Origin: Chrysochromulina tobinii
Taxonomy: Eukaryota; Haptophyta; Prymnesiales; Chrysochromulinaceae
Length of the DNA stretch: 35,441 bases
NCBI GenBank assembly: GCA_001275005.1
Contig: JWZX01003367.1
Span: 1 to 35,441 of the forward strand
Direction of reading: 5' to 3'
Part shown: one piece after another, positions 25,278 to 35,441 of the stretch
How the letters are laid out: every line of letters begins with the position of its first letter
Position numbering within the stretch: the stretch's first letter is position 1
Translations under genes and position numbers: made by a program
The notes under the pieces: model-generated
Database searches by the model: none
What the model was told of the DNA's origin: nothing
Seen by the model: only the letters and a program-made list of their open reading frames with translations

Positions 25278-28200
25278 TTGGGCCTTAGTCCCAAGCGCGC
25301 CGATAATCTCTCCAAAGAGACCCTCGTCCTTCTCCTTGATTTCTCCTTGGCGCCTCAACTCGGCGGCCTCGCGCTTGGCCTGGGCGCGCGCCTCGAGGCG
25401 TTCCTTGACAACTTTGCGCGTCAGGTGCTCGGAGGCCGTCGAGAGCCGCTCGAAGATGAGCGCGAGAAACGTCTCGAGCTGCGGCCGGATCGATCGATCG
25501 ATCGCGCCCTCGGGCGCAGGCCCCTCACGCCAGTCGTACGCGACGCGCATATTCTCCGTGAGCTCGGGGGGGATCACACCAGCCTCGAGCTTCGTGTAAA
25601 AGTCGGAGACGGAGCGTGCGTCGACCGTCTTCATCAGATCTGTCGAAGGCAGGCTCTTGAATGCAAGCGCTCGGCAGAGAGCCTCTTGGAAGTCCGCATA
25701 CGAGAGATGCATCATCGGCTCGCGCCGCTTGACTTCGTCGGTCACGATGGACTGAGACCACACGAAGGCAAGCACGGCCTCGCGCCTCGTGAAGGAGTCG
25801 TCGAACACGTTCGCGTCCTCGAGAAGCAAGATCCACTCTTGGATCGACATGAAGAGGGAGCGTGCAAACAACTCCGCGCCCTTGATCTGCGGCGGCGCGC
25901 CCTCATCATCAGCCGAGGCTGCATAGAAATCGTAGATGGCCTTAAGCATGGTCGCATTGCTCTCGAACGCATCGTTCACGGGCTTGACGTACAGCCGGCG
26001 CTCGCGGAAGGCCATGGTTTCAACGCATGCCTCGGGGGGCAGGTTGGGTGCCACGTCATGTGTGAGCAGCGCATCGAGAGCATCCGACACGTCGGCGATC
26101 CGCTTGACGCCGCCGCGCTGGCGCCGCCCGTCTTGCGCCTTTACGTACTTGGCGATCGCGAGCCGAACGATCACCTGGAACCACTCGAAGCGCATGAGCG
26201 CCTTATCGGCGTTGACCGCGTTCGCCTCGGACTGCTCGGCCATACCTGTCGCCTCCTCTTCGTTGGTAGTGTAGAAGAGGTCGACGAGGTCCACGGCCTT
26301 GCACCACGACGACTTCTCGTCGGCCAGCTTGCACGATTTGCAAAACAGCTCGTACTCCTCGAGGCAGACGGAGTAGCCGTCGCCGCGCCCGTCCACCGCG
26401 CCAAGCGCCGCGTAGTACGTGAACGCGCGGTAGAGCATCTCGCGATGCTTGTTGAGCACCTCCTTGATCTCCCCGATCTCGATCGACTCGGAAGCGGCGC
26501 CAGACGCGTTCGCTGTGTCGTCATCCTCCGCCTTGATGAGAAGCCGGAAGCGCTCCTGGTTGCAGCGCGCAAAGTCGATCTCGAAGCTGCGCTGCGTGAC
26601 CACCGGGTCGTCGTAAAAGGAGCGCGCGTCGCTCACGATGCGCCGGCCGGCGAAGACGGACGAAAAGAGGTCGAAGCTCTGGTTTAACCTTGCCTTGTCC
26701 ACAAAGAGCTCCGTGGCGCCGCTCTTCGGCTGGACCGTGAGCACGAACTTCTCCTCGTCGACGAGCGACGCGTACGCGGACACAATCGCCGAGGTGCTCC
26801 CCGCCTCCGCCTTGACCAGCGCCTTCGGGCGAATCGGGCGCACCTCGCTCTGCGGCAGCTTGGGCAGGTCGCGCTTGGACGGCTGCGGCGGCGGCGGGTG
26901 CGCCGGCATCTCGTGCAGCCCGAGCACAAGCAGAGTGGACGGCTCGAGCTCCTCGGGCTCCATGTGCGGAGCGCGCCAGTTGCGCTTCGTGGACGCGTGG
27001 AAGAGGCGCAACGTCTTGCCGTTGGGCAGCTCAAACCCCTTGAAGCCAAGCTCCTCGGCGATCCTCGAGCCCACGTACTCATGTCCCGTGTGCTTGGCGA
27101 CGCGCCTCAGCTGCTTTTGCGGCGGCGGAGCAACCCACGAGATCAGCTTCCCGCCCATCGTCTGCGACGTGTCGCGCCCCAGCGTCGCCCCCTCCGGCCC
27201 GGCGAACTTGAACACGGGCGTGTACTCCTCCATGCTGGGGAGGCTCACCTTGAAGCGCAGAGGCGCCTCGGACGACAAGTAATCGATCTCCCACTGCTCG
27301 AGGGGCGGTGGCGCGGCGACTGCCGAGGCCGCAGCAGCCTGACGCTCGCTCTTGGACAGCTTCGCCGTCGCCTGGGGCGGGGACGGCTCAAGCGTATCCA
27401 CGGCGCTCGGCTCCTCCGGCAGTAGCTCCACCTCCTTGACCCCCGGGGCCCACAGATCGACCGGCTTCGACGCACCGACCACGGCTGCCTCCGGCGGCTC
27501 ACCCTTGGCCATGCCACCCTTGGAGCCGCCGCCCTTGGCAGTACCCTCCTTCGGCTTCGGCAGCCTAGGCAACGAGCCGCTGCTCGCGATGGCTGCCCCA
27601 GGCGCAGGCGGCAGCAGGGTGGGCGCGGTGGCGCGCGCCGAGGGCTTCGGTGCCGTCGTCGCCGTCGTCGCCGCAACGCGCGGCGAGCTGCCACTAGGCA
27701 CGATCGCCGTCTTGTCGAGCTCTGCGCGCGCCGAGGCGCGTACCGCCGCCCCAACGGATTGGGAACCAGCTGCACGCGGTGAGGTTGCGGGCTGCCGTGA
27801 GCCCCGCTTCCACGTGTCTGTGAAACTCATCTGGAGCATGCGCTGCAACCCAGGCGCGGGCACGCTCTTGTGCTCCTGGAGCGCGTTCGCGGCCGCCTTG
27901 AGCGCAGGCAGAGAGAGAGTGCCGGCACCTGCGCCCGCCGCCTCGGGGGAGCCCGCACGTTGCTGGTTGGCGAGCTGCGCATCGAGGATGGCCTTCTCGG
28001 CGGCGGCGCGGCGTGCGTACGCCTTGGCAGCGAGCTTGTCAGGCTTCTTGACGAAGTTGAGGACCGAGTTCTTCTTGGGCTTGCGCTGGCCTGGCTTCAT
28101 CCCTAGGCCCAGGTTGGCAAAGTACGTGGTGAACTCTTCGAGTGTGACGGCATCCGAGCCGTACCATATCCATTCGCTGGAAGATGATCTCGAACGCCTC

Positions 28201-31200
28201 CACCTGAGCTTGCACGTTGATGCCGCACACGTCCGACTTGGAGCGCAGCACGTCGGCAGGCAGCAGCGGCAGCAGCAGCTCGCGCACTTTGTCGTTCAGC
28301 CGGAAGGCGCGAATGAGCTCCGTGCGTGAGAGCTCATTCGAACCGTCCTCATCGATCATCTGGAATGCGGTCTTGGCCAAAGAGAAGGTGCCTGTGGGGT
28401 CCGACTCCATCTCCTCTCGCTCGCGCCGCGCCTCTTCTGCCTTCTTGAGTGCCTCCTCCGCCTCGAGCTCATCGAACTTGTGCGTGAGCCAGTCGACATA
28501 CTCGCGCTTCTTGGTCTGATGCACATCCGCCACCGTGGTCGACTCTTCCGCCGCCGTCTTGGGCGCCGCCGCTTTCGGGGCGGCGCCGGCAGCGGAAGGG
28601 GGAGGGGCGTCCCCGTCGCCTTCGGCGGCCGGGCCTGCCAGCTCTGCCACGTCAGCCTCGCCACCGTGGACGTCGTCGAGGGCATCTTCGGAGCCCTCGA
28701 GCTGCGAGGGAGGTGACGAGGGCCGAACGGTGCGCAACGGCTGGCCGGAGCAGAGCGCCGTCTTGAGCTGTAGCTCCGCGCGGTACATGGAGGTTCGATT
28801 GGCAGGATTGGAGCATAAGTTGACCAGCACGGAGCTCGCCATGTCCAGCAGCGGCAGTAGCTTCTCGTCGCCCTCGGCGTACTGCTGCAGATCGTACCAC
28901 AGCTGCACAAAGGTCCACAGCCCATAGCGCGCGAGAGGCACCTGGGCGCATCGCGACCCTGATAAGTTGAGTACCGCATTGAGCGCATCGCGAAGCAGCG
29001 GACAGTCGGGCGCACCAGCACTCTCGGCCTTTTCATACGCGGCCTGGGCGGCGGCCGCAGCGGCCACCGCCTTCTTCCCCTCGGCTGGGCTCTTGGCCTG
29101 CGCAGCGGGCACGGCGGCCTCGGCTTTGGCGGCGGCGGCCTTGAGCGTCTCCACGTTGGCGCGCGCCTTCTCGAGCGCATGTAGGAAGCGCTCGCTTTCG
29201 GAACGTAGCGTGTGCGTCACGAGCAGCTTGGGGCCGCCCTTCTCAACGATCAGGGCAGAATGGCCGCGCATGGCCGCGCGCGCCAGCCCGCGACATCCGA
29301 GAGCACGCAGCTCCGCGTTCTTGTCGTCGAGCAACGTGAGCATCAGACGCTCGAGTCCGACGTCAGCGCTCGCGACAGCGCTTGAGGGCCCTTCCTCCGC
29401 CACCGGCACCGACGGCGCAAGCACGATAGGCGCCGCGGTAGGTGTAGCCGCTGCCAGCGAGGGCTCCGCGGCGGGGGCGAGCATCGGTACGATGGGCTTG
29501 GGGAGGGGGGGTCGCACCGGCGGTAGCAGCTTGCTGACGGTGCCGATGGTGCCATCGAGTGTGCGGCTGGCGGTTAGGCGTTGCTCGGGCGGGCGCGCGG
29601 GCGCCGCGGCGAGCTGCTGCAGCAGGTACGGCGCCGCCATGTGCACCAGCGGCGGCTGCAGCTCCTCCTGACGAAACATGAGAGAGATGCAACCGAGCGC
29701 GGCCTTGCGCAACGAGTCCATTTCGGATGCGCCGCTCGGCAGCAGCCGCAGCAGCGCGGGTGCGGCGCACGCGAGCGCGCGCGCCGCATTGCGCGGCGCG
29801 TGGCAGAGCCGCCAGAGCGCCGCGGCCGCCCAGTTGGCCTGGATCAGAAAGGAGCCCGTGCAATGCTTCTCCTCCACGGCATGCTGGAGGACCCGAGCGA
29901 GCGCCTCGACAGCACCGAGGTCGCCGAGGGTGTTGAGCGCGCCGCAGTTGGCCTGCAGCCACAGGCACGCGGCGCCGTGCAGCGCACCCGGCTGCGACGC
30001 GGGCAGCATGCCCACGAGCGTCCGCAGCTGCTCGACACGCAGCGCGCGACCGTGCGACTCGACAGCCGCCTCGTCGCAATTCAACTCGTACCAGCGCGCT
30101 CTCTCCAACCTCTCCGCATCTGCCTTGGCCTGTGCAGCCGCTGCCTCCTTGGCGGCTAGCTCCGCCTCCTCAGCCGCCGTCATCTTCTTCTTCCGCCCCC
30201 CTGGGCTTCCTTCTCCTTTCTCCTCATCGTGGGGCGGTGGCGGCGGCGGCGCTGGCCGCGGTGGCGGCGGCGGGTGGGCGGCGAGGTAGGCCGCATGCGC
30301 CGCTTCCTCCCGAGCCTTCGCCTCCTGTGCCTCCACGCGCGCGGCGAGCAAGGAGAGGGTGGCGGCAGCCAGGTAGCCATGCGCGACGGCCGCATGCCCA
30401 TGCAACGCGCCGTCCTCCGACTGGACGCGCTCCTGCATCTGCGCGCACAGCGCGAGCAGCCGCTTGAGCGCGTCCACGGCCTGAAGCGCCGCCGGGACGC
30501 CTGGAGTGTTGATGAGCGAGCACAGAGCCGCCGAACAGCACTCAGCGAAGCGGTCGGCCGGCTGGTTTGCGATCACCTCGAGCAGATGCAGCAGCTGCGT
30601 CGGTAGGATCTTGGGCGGTGACGGCTTCACGTCGGCCGGCGCGAGCATCTCCCGCTCCGCATCGGCCTTCTCACGCGCCTCGCGCGCCTCCTTCTCGACC
30701 AACGCCATCGCACGGTCCGTCTCTTTGTGCTTCCGGGTGAAGCGCATGTCCGTTGAAGCGCGACGCGAGCGTTGTCCATTGGTCGGCGAAGAGCTCGGCG
30801 ACTCGTCTTCGTCCATGAAGGCAGACATGCCGGCTTTCCTCCGTCGCTCAATCTCTGCCTCCCTCTCCAGCCTCGCCTTCTCCTCAGCGATGGCCTTGCG
30901 CCGTAGCATCTGGGCCCGACGCATCCCCTGCAACTTCTTGACGGCTGCCTCCTGCTCAATCTCGGAGAGATCTGCGGGCTTGAGCGCGTAATCGGCCTTC
31001 ATTTCACAGCACGCGAGCACGCCGAGCGCCGTGTTCCGCAGCACCAAGGCGTGCTCTGCCCGCCTGGCGCTAAACTCGACCGCGAGCTTGAAGCCGCACG
31101 ACTTGTCGACCGAGAAGGAAAGGCACCGGAGCAGGAAGGAGTAGAGGGTGCCCGTGATGTGCAGCGGCTGGCCGAAGTTGCGTAGCGCGGCGGCCATGCC

Positions 31201-32685
31201 CCAGATGGTGCCGATCAGCCCTCGCAGCAGAACGAGTGCGTTTTCCGCATTCTGGAAACAGCGAAGAAGCTCCTTCTCCGGAAGGCTTGCGGCGAAGACC
31301 GGGTGCGAGAGCTTGATGCCTTTCTGGATGGGCAGGAACAGGGGCACGGTGCACACGCGCAGGATGTGCACGAGCGCGGGCAGCTCGCGCAGCAGCTCGC
31401 GGTCCGTCGCTCGCTCTGGCGTAAGGCGTACTCGCGAGAGGCAAAAGTGCAGCAGCTCAGCGGCGCCGCAGCGCTCGAGGTAGCCCATAGCGCCGTTGAG
31501 TCCGGAGGCCATCTCGACCAAATGGCGGGCGCCGCCTCGGTAGAGCGTGTCGCCGCACAGCGTGGGCGAGAGCGCGGTCACGCGCGCGAAGAAAGAGAAG
31601 ACAGACTGCGCCAGCGGTGCGTCCGCTGCGCACAGGAACGGCACCAGCCGCGCGCAACCGCCACATTGGTGGAAGGCGCGCCTGCCTGCCTCGGCTCTGA
31701 GGAGGGCGCTGAGCGCGCGCACGGGCACGCTGCTGAGCTCATGCACGCCCTTGCCGCTCGCGGCCAGCACGATCTCCTCGTGCCGCTCGAAGGCCTCAGC
31801 CGCCTCGGCCGCTGCCTTTTCGCGCGCCACGGCCTGCGCCTCGAGTATGGAGAGCGTGCCCGGCGTCTCGGGTGGCTCGGGGGTGTCCGGCGGTTCGTCC
31901 GCCTTGCCCTTGGCGCCCCCGCCCTCCTCATCCTCCTCGCTGTCGGCGCCCTCGCCGTCGGCGTTCTCTGTCGCGCGCTCGACCCGCATCTCCCGTCTGA
32001 ATTGCGCGTGCTCCAAGTGGTAAGTGAAGCCCTTGACAATCGCCTTAACGATGAGCTCACAGGGCATGCGCCGCAGCGTCGCCTCCTCCTGCGCGAGCAT
32101 CCACACGGTGGCGGCGGCCAGGCGCGACACGTGCACGTCCGTAGACTTGAGCACCTTTGGCAGCAGCATGAACACCGAAGCGCCTATCTGCCCGTGCTGG
32201 TCGCGCCGGCTCACGATTCGCCACAGCGAGATGCATGCGAGCAGGTGCATCTCCGCACGCGAGGCGAGCAACATGGAGCGCACGGTCTCGAGGTCACCCT
32301 CCATGACGTCCAGCCGGCGAACCTCCTCGCGCATGCGGTGCGTCTCGATGATCACTTGCAGCTCGTCCGTAGTCTTAATCTCCTTGGTGATGCCGCGCGC
32401 GTCCGTGTGGAAAAGGGTGCAGTCGTCCCACTTGTACAGGTTCGCGACATTGAACTTGATTGAATTGAGCTTCTCGGCGCCCTCGAAGATATACTGCTTT
32501 TCTTCCCACTTGTCATCCATAGGCACGAGCGTCGCCTGCAGCTTCTCCTTGGGAATGGAGGCATGCATGAAGCCAAGGGCACGGACTTGCTTGACCACCT
32601 CCTGCCCGCGCATTCGCATGAGCATCTTGGAGAGCGACTCGCTGCCGCCCGCCGAGGAGCTCGCCCCGGGCATGGCCAACACCAT
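25269..32685 (-). CDS. Giant armadillo-repeat / IQ / EF-hand protein, interrupted by one extra base
   Basis: About 2471 residues when one base is skipped at 28163. The ATG at 32685 (MVLAMPGASS) is chosen; 32673 is an alternative. The N-terminal half contains many armadillo-like helical repeats (LAAATVWMLAQEEATLRRMP, ALVLRNTALGVLACC, LRKAALGCISLMF, ALNAVLNLSGSRCAQVPLA) separated by Glu/Lys coiled-coil stretches and Pro-rich linkers. An IQ-like motif (AAVKKLQGMRRAQMLRRK) is near residue 580. Two EF-hands lie near 1443 (DEDGSNELSRTEL) and 1507 (GSDAVTLEEF after the extra base). A degenerate third (DGRGDGYSVCLEEY) is near 2098. The last 900 residues are one uninterrupted frame of mostly helical sequence. 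EF-hands and an IQ motif suggest Ca2+/calmodulin responsiveness; a cytoskeletal or flagellar scaffold is a guess. No introns seen. Confidence 0.8.
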
Positions 32686-32909
32686 CCCAGGCGCGATGTT
32701 CAGAAACAGAAGTGCCCAAGACGCCGAAGTGGAAACGAATTTCAAGACCTAGCTGAGTGCGAGATGTGCATCGAGCAGGCTCTTCCTGCAGATTCACAGT
32801 AAATTCGCGCGAAGACAGCTCCGAGGCCGTCGCGTGGGACTTTTTTTGCGGTGCGTCCCTTCATTCGGAGGGAGAGAGGCGGAAGGGCGTAGTGACTGCG
32901 TCGACCGAC
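32686..32909. promoter_or_regulatory. Compact divergent promoter (ARM/EF-hand and MBD/CXXC genes)
   Basis: About 225 bases separate the two divergent start codons. It includes a TTTTTTTG run near 32842. No TATA box or other named element is clear. Confidence 0.4.
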
Positions 32910-35441
32910 ATGAACGCGGAGGCGGAGGCCTTCCTGGAGGCGGTCAGGGCGCTAGACCTCCTCCAGGACCAGCTGGACTGGGCTGACGTCAAGCCCTCAT
33001 GGAAGTCAGCCGCAGCGCGCTGGGCCAAGCAGCTGAGAAAGTGCCGGTACCCGGCAGACCTCGATCTCCTCTGGAAACTCGCGGGCGAGCTGATGAAGGA
33101 CATCAAGCCGACGAACTTCATAGTGGGATGGTTGGTCAACGCCGATGGCAGCGAGTCGACCCGCTACCGCCAGTGGCTGACCGAGACTGATGCGAGCAGC
33201 GCTTTCGCCATCCTCAAGGCAGTCCGGGTGCTGCGTGCGCACCTGGTCCGGGTCTTGGGCGGGCCGCTCTACGCGCTCGACGGCACGCCCCTCGCCGACG
33301 CGGCCCACGCCAGCGCCGCGCCGGCACCGCTTGCCACCGAGCCCGTGGAGCCTCCACGTGAGGTGTCGGCCGCCGGGTTGGCTGCGGCGGCCTCAGCTGC
33401 CGCCAAGCTGGTGCGCAAGCAGTCGAAGCCGATCGAGTACAAGTGCGCCGACCACCCCGATTGCATCCTCGGCTATAAACACCGTGGCCCGTGCCAGATC
33501 GTCGACCACACCTCTGCAGCCGCAAGCAACCGCGCCGGGCGTTCGACATCACTGCTCCCGGGCTCTTTCGTCGACGATGTGGAGCTGTCGCGCGTCGAGC
33601 GGCTGCCCAGCGGCCAGGCCGGCAAGCCCAAGGCAGCGGCCACGGCCACAAGCGCGGGTGCGGACTACGCGCCGCCGCCCAAAGCTGCGGATGCGCTTCC
33701 TCCGGGCTGGACAGAGCAAAGGCATTATTCCGTGTCGCGGCCCGGAGGATATGCTACCTTTCACGGGCCGAATGGAGAGAAGGCACGCTCAATCGTGGAA
33801 GCCTTCCGTATTCACTCGGAACAGGCGCCATCGGCGAGCGCGATGGTTGCCGCCTCCAAGCCCATCCCTCATGGCCCCAGCAGAAGCTCTGGCACGCGGC
33901 AATGGTACGATCCAGAGGAGCGCAGCGGCAAGCGATGCTCATGCGAGTCGTGCGTCCGAGTGGCCGACTGCGGCGAGTGCAAGGCGTGCCTCAAGGTGCG
34001 CGAGATGGGGCGTAAGTCGAAGGAGCCGGTGCCGCGCAAGGACGAGCACGTTTGCTACGAGCGCGTATGCCAGCTCCAATACTCCAAGTACGCGAACATG
34101 CTCGTGCGCTGCCATGAGTACGAGAAGGCGCTGCCGGCCTTCGACGCGGCCCTCACGGAGCGGCAGCTGGCGCCTAAACGCGCACTCGTGTTGCGGAACC
34201 GCGCGTACTGCCTGATGAAGCTCGGGCGCTACGGCGAGGCGCTCGCCGACGCGCAGCTCGCGATCGAGCTCGAGCCCGAAGGCGCCTCCAACTGGTTCCG
34301 GCAGATGGATGCACTCATGGAGCTCGCCAAGGTAGCGCAGCAGGAGAAGAACGCGGCCGAGGAGTACCGGCGCTGGCTGCAAGCGCGCGAGACGGTGGAG
34401 CGGTGGCGCGCGTATGTCGCGCAGCAGAGTACTGCCGCCGTCGATAAGATGAAGGCCTCGTCCGACAGTCACTTCAAGAAGATGCAGGAATACGAGTATG
34501 CCACGCACTTCTCGAGGCTCTACGAGCTCGAGGCGGATGGCGCCGCTGGGGAATCGGTCAGGACGGAGGCTGAGGCGGAGGCTGCGTCAGCGGCAGCGGC
34601 GGAGGCGGAGGCGGAGGCGATGGCGGGGGCGGTGGCGATGGTGGAGGACCATGTGATGGAGGCGGAGGTGCTGGAGGCGGTGGCCGTGGCCGATGCCACA
34701 GAGGAGGAGGAGGGTGTGGCCGCTGAGGGGCTGGATGTGCTGGAGGCACCGAATGCAGCTGCACAGCCCATGATGCCGCTGGAGGCTCGGTCGGCAGAGC
34801 CCATGGCAGAGAAGGCGCTGCCGGCCGCGCCGGAGCCCATGGCAGAGGAGCCGCTGGTCCAGGATCCACCAGCAGTTGAGGAGCCACGCGAGGTGGCAGC
34901 AGAGCCGGCACCCTCGGCACCCTCGGCAGCGCCCATGGATGTGGACGATGAGGAGGCGGGAGCGCCGAATGGGGCGGCGGCGGCGGCAGTGTCGGAGGCG
35001 GCCAAACCGGTGGTGCACGCCGTCAACAGCGTCGATCTGACTGAGGAGGGGGCCGCTGCGCCGCTCTCGGCGGCGCAGGCGGAGCAGGTGGTGGCCGCGA
35101 TGGATGCGATGCGCCGCGCCAGAACGACGGCCACGGCTGTGGTGCATGGCTGGCACCTCACCTTAACCGTGCGACCCCGGGGCGGCCAATGCGACATGCG
35201 CGCCGTGAGTTCGCGCGGAGATTCCGCGCGGATCGACTCTATGGTCAAGCTCCGCAAGCACCTTGGCCTTGCCAGCGCTGGTCTCTCCTCTGATGGCGGC
35301 GACTCCGATGCCGCTCCGGCCGCTCTGCCGGTCACTCTGGCTCGCGCACCGGCCACTTTGGCTCCCGCTCTGGCCGCCAGCAGTGGCCAGCCCGCTGCTT
35401 CGCCGTTCATCGCTCCGAAGCTCGACATGGCTTCGCTCGCG
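32910..35441 (+). CDS. Partial MBD-like / CXXC zinc finger / TPR chromatin protein (continues past window end)
   Basis: From the ATG at 32910 the frame is open to the last base (844 codons, no stop), so the C-terminus is missing. A helical N-terminal region (FLEAVRALDLLQDQLDWADV) is followed by a Cys/His cluster (CADHPDCILGYKHRGPC). At residue 262 starts ALPPGWTEQRHYSVSRPGGY, then GPNGEKARSIVEAF, like a methyl-CpG-binding domain. Residues 343-387 form a CXXC zinc finger: CSCESCVRVADCGECKAC and, after a basic linker, CYERVC. Two TPR-like helical pairs follow (YANMLVRCHEYEKALPAFDA, RNRAYCLMKLGRYGEALADA). A long Ala/Glu/Pro region contains VDLTEE, a possible SUMO-interacting motif. A second MBD-like stretch (GWHLTLTVRPRGGQCDMRAV, ARIDSMVKLRKHLGL) begins near residue 747. 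CXXC fingers read unmethylated CpG and MBDs methylated CpG. CXXC is the firmest call. Confidence 0.8.
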   Translation, partial: MNAEAEAFLEAVRALDLLQDQLDWADVKPSWKSAAARWAKQLRKCRYPADLDLLWKLAGELMKDIKPTNFIVGWLVNADGSESTRYRQWLTETDASSAFAILKAVRVLRAHLVRVLGGPLYALDGTPLADAAHASAAPAPLATEPVEPPREVSAAGLAAAASAAAKLVRKQSKPIEYKCADHPDCILGYKHRGPCQIVDHTSAAASNRAGRSTSLLPGSFVDDVELSRVERLPSGQAGKPKAAATATSAGADYAPPPKAADALPPGWTEQRHYSVSRPGGYATFHGPNGEKARSIVEAFRIHSEQAPSASAMVAASKPIPHGPSRSSGTRQWYDPEERSGKRCSCESCVRVADCGECKACLKVREMGRKSKEPVPRKDEHVCYERVCQLQYSKYANMLVRCHEYEKALPAFDAALTERQLAPKRALVLRNRAYCLMKLGRYGEALADAQLAIELEPEGASNWFRQMDALMELAKVAQQEKNAAEEYRRWLQARETVERWRAYVAQQSTAAVDKMKASSDSHFKKMQEYEYATHFSRLYELEADGAAGESVRTEAEAEAASAAAAEAEAEAMAGAVAMVEDHVMEAEVLEAVAVADATEEEEGVAAEGLDVLEAPNAAAQPMMPLEARSAEPMAEKALPAAPEPMAEEPLVQDPPAVEEPREVAAEPAPSAPSAAPMDVDDEEAGAPNGAAAAAVSEAAKPVVHAVNSVDLTEEGAAAPLSAAQAEQVVAAMDAMRRARTTATAVVHGWHLTLTVRPRGGQCDMRAVSSRGDSARIDSMVKLRKHLGLASAGLSSDGGDSDAAPAALPVTLARAPATLAPALAASSGQPAASPFIAPKLDMASLA

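Noticed and set aside
25233-26687. Plus-strand open frame of 484 codons
   Set aside because: Antisense to the ARM/EF-hand gene; the minus strand has the conserved EF-hand and helical features.
33190-34215. Plus-strand open frame of 341 codons in another frame
   Set aside because: Ser/Arg-rich shadow of the MBD/CXXC gene, whose own frame holds the zinc-finger and TPR motifs.

Overview
The window looks like nuclear DNA from a GC-rich unicellular eukaryote, most likely an alga with a red-type secondary plastid; a haptophyte is my best guess, but this is inference. Supporting signs are cytosolic and mitochondrial eukaryotic genes (eIF3 subunit L, mitochondrial ATP synthase epsilon, R2R3-MYB, CRAL-TRIO, aspartyl beta-hydroxylase), short GT-AG introns, long Ala/Pro/Ser-rich linkers, and one protein with an apparent signal peptide plus a twin-arginine lumen-type leader. 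Nothing looks prokaryotic: there are no operons, CRISPR arrays, insertion sequences or rRNAs.

Layout, left to right: REEP/HVA22 membrane-shaping protein (-, 2 exons, 487-1102); RlmM/FtsJ-type 2'-O-methyltransferase (+, 1353-2552); CS-domain protein (+, 3013-4668); eIF3l (+, 5443-7077); a small two-exon mitochondrial ATP synthase epsilon gene (-, 7533-7934); Ser/Thr kinase (-, 8202-9917); R2R3-MYB factor (-, 10515-12629); Cys-rich plus TylF-like methyltransferase protein (+, 3 exons, 13004-14453); EF-hand protein (-, 15185-15916); CRAL-TRIO/Sec14 protein (+, 16594-17520); TPR-aspartyl/asparaginyl beta-hydroxylase (-, 17797-19599); putative thylakoid-lumen protein (+, 19752-20342); a very unusual CNB-like / inositol 5-phosphatase / zinc finger / FABP-like fusion (+, 21151-24382); a giant armadillo/IQ/EF-hand protein (-, 25269-32685); and a partial MBD-like/CXXC/TPR chromatin protein running off the right edge (+, 32910-35441).

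Genes are packed with a few hundred bases between them, in alternating divergent and convergent pairs. They do not form one pathway. Two loose themes are signalling (kinase, EF-hand, CNB-phosphatase, Sec14, ARM/EF-hand giant) and gene expression or chromatin (MYB, MBD/CXXC, eIF3l, RlmM-like).

The two most notable items are the multidomain 5-phosphatase fusion and the MBD/CXXC reader, whose frame stays open to the window end. Two neighbouring large genes each carry exactly one extra base inside a highly conserved motif (near 23059 and 28163). These are either consensus errors or real lesions. Five introns were placed by exact motif continuity.
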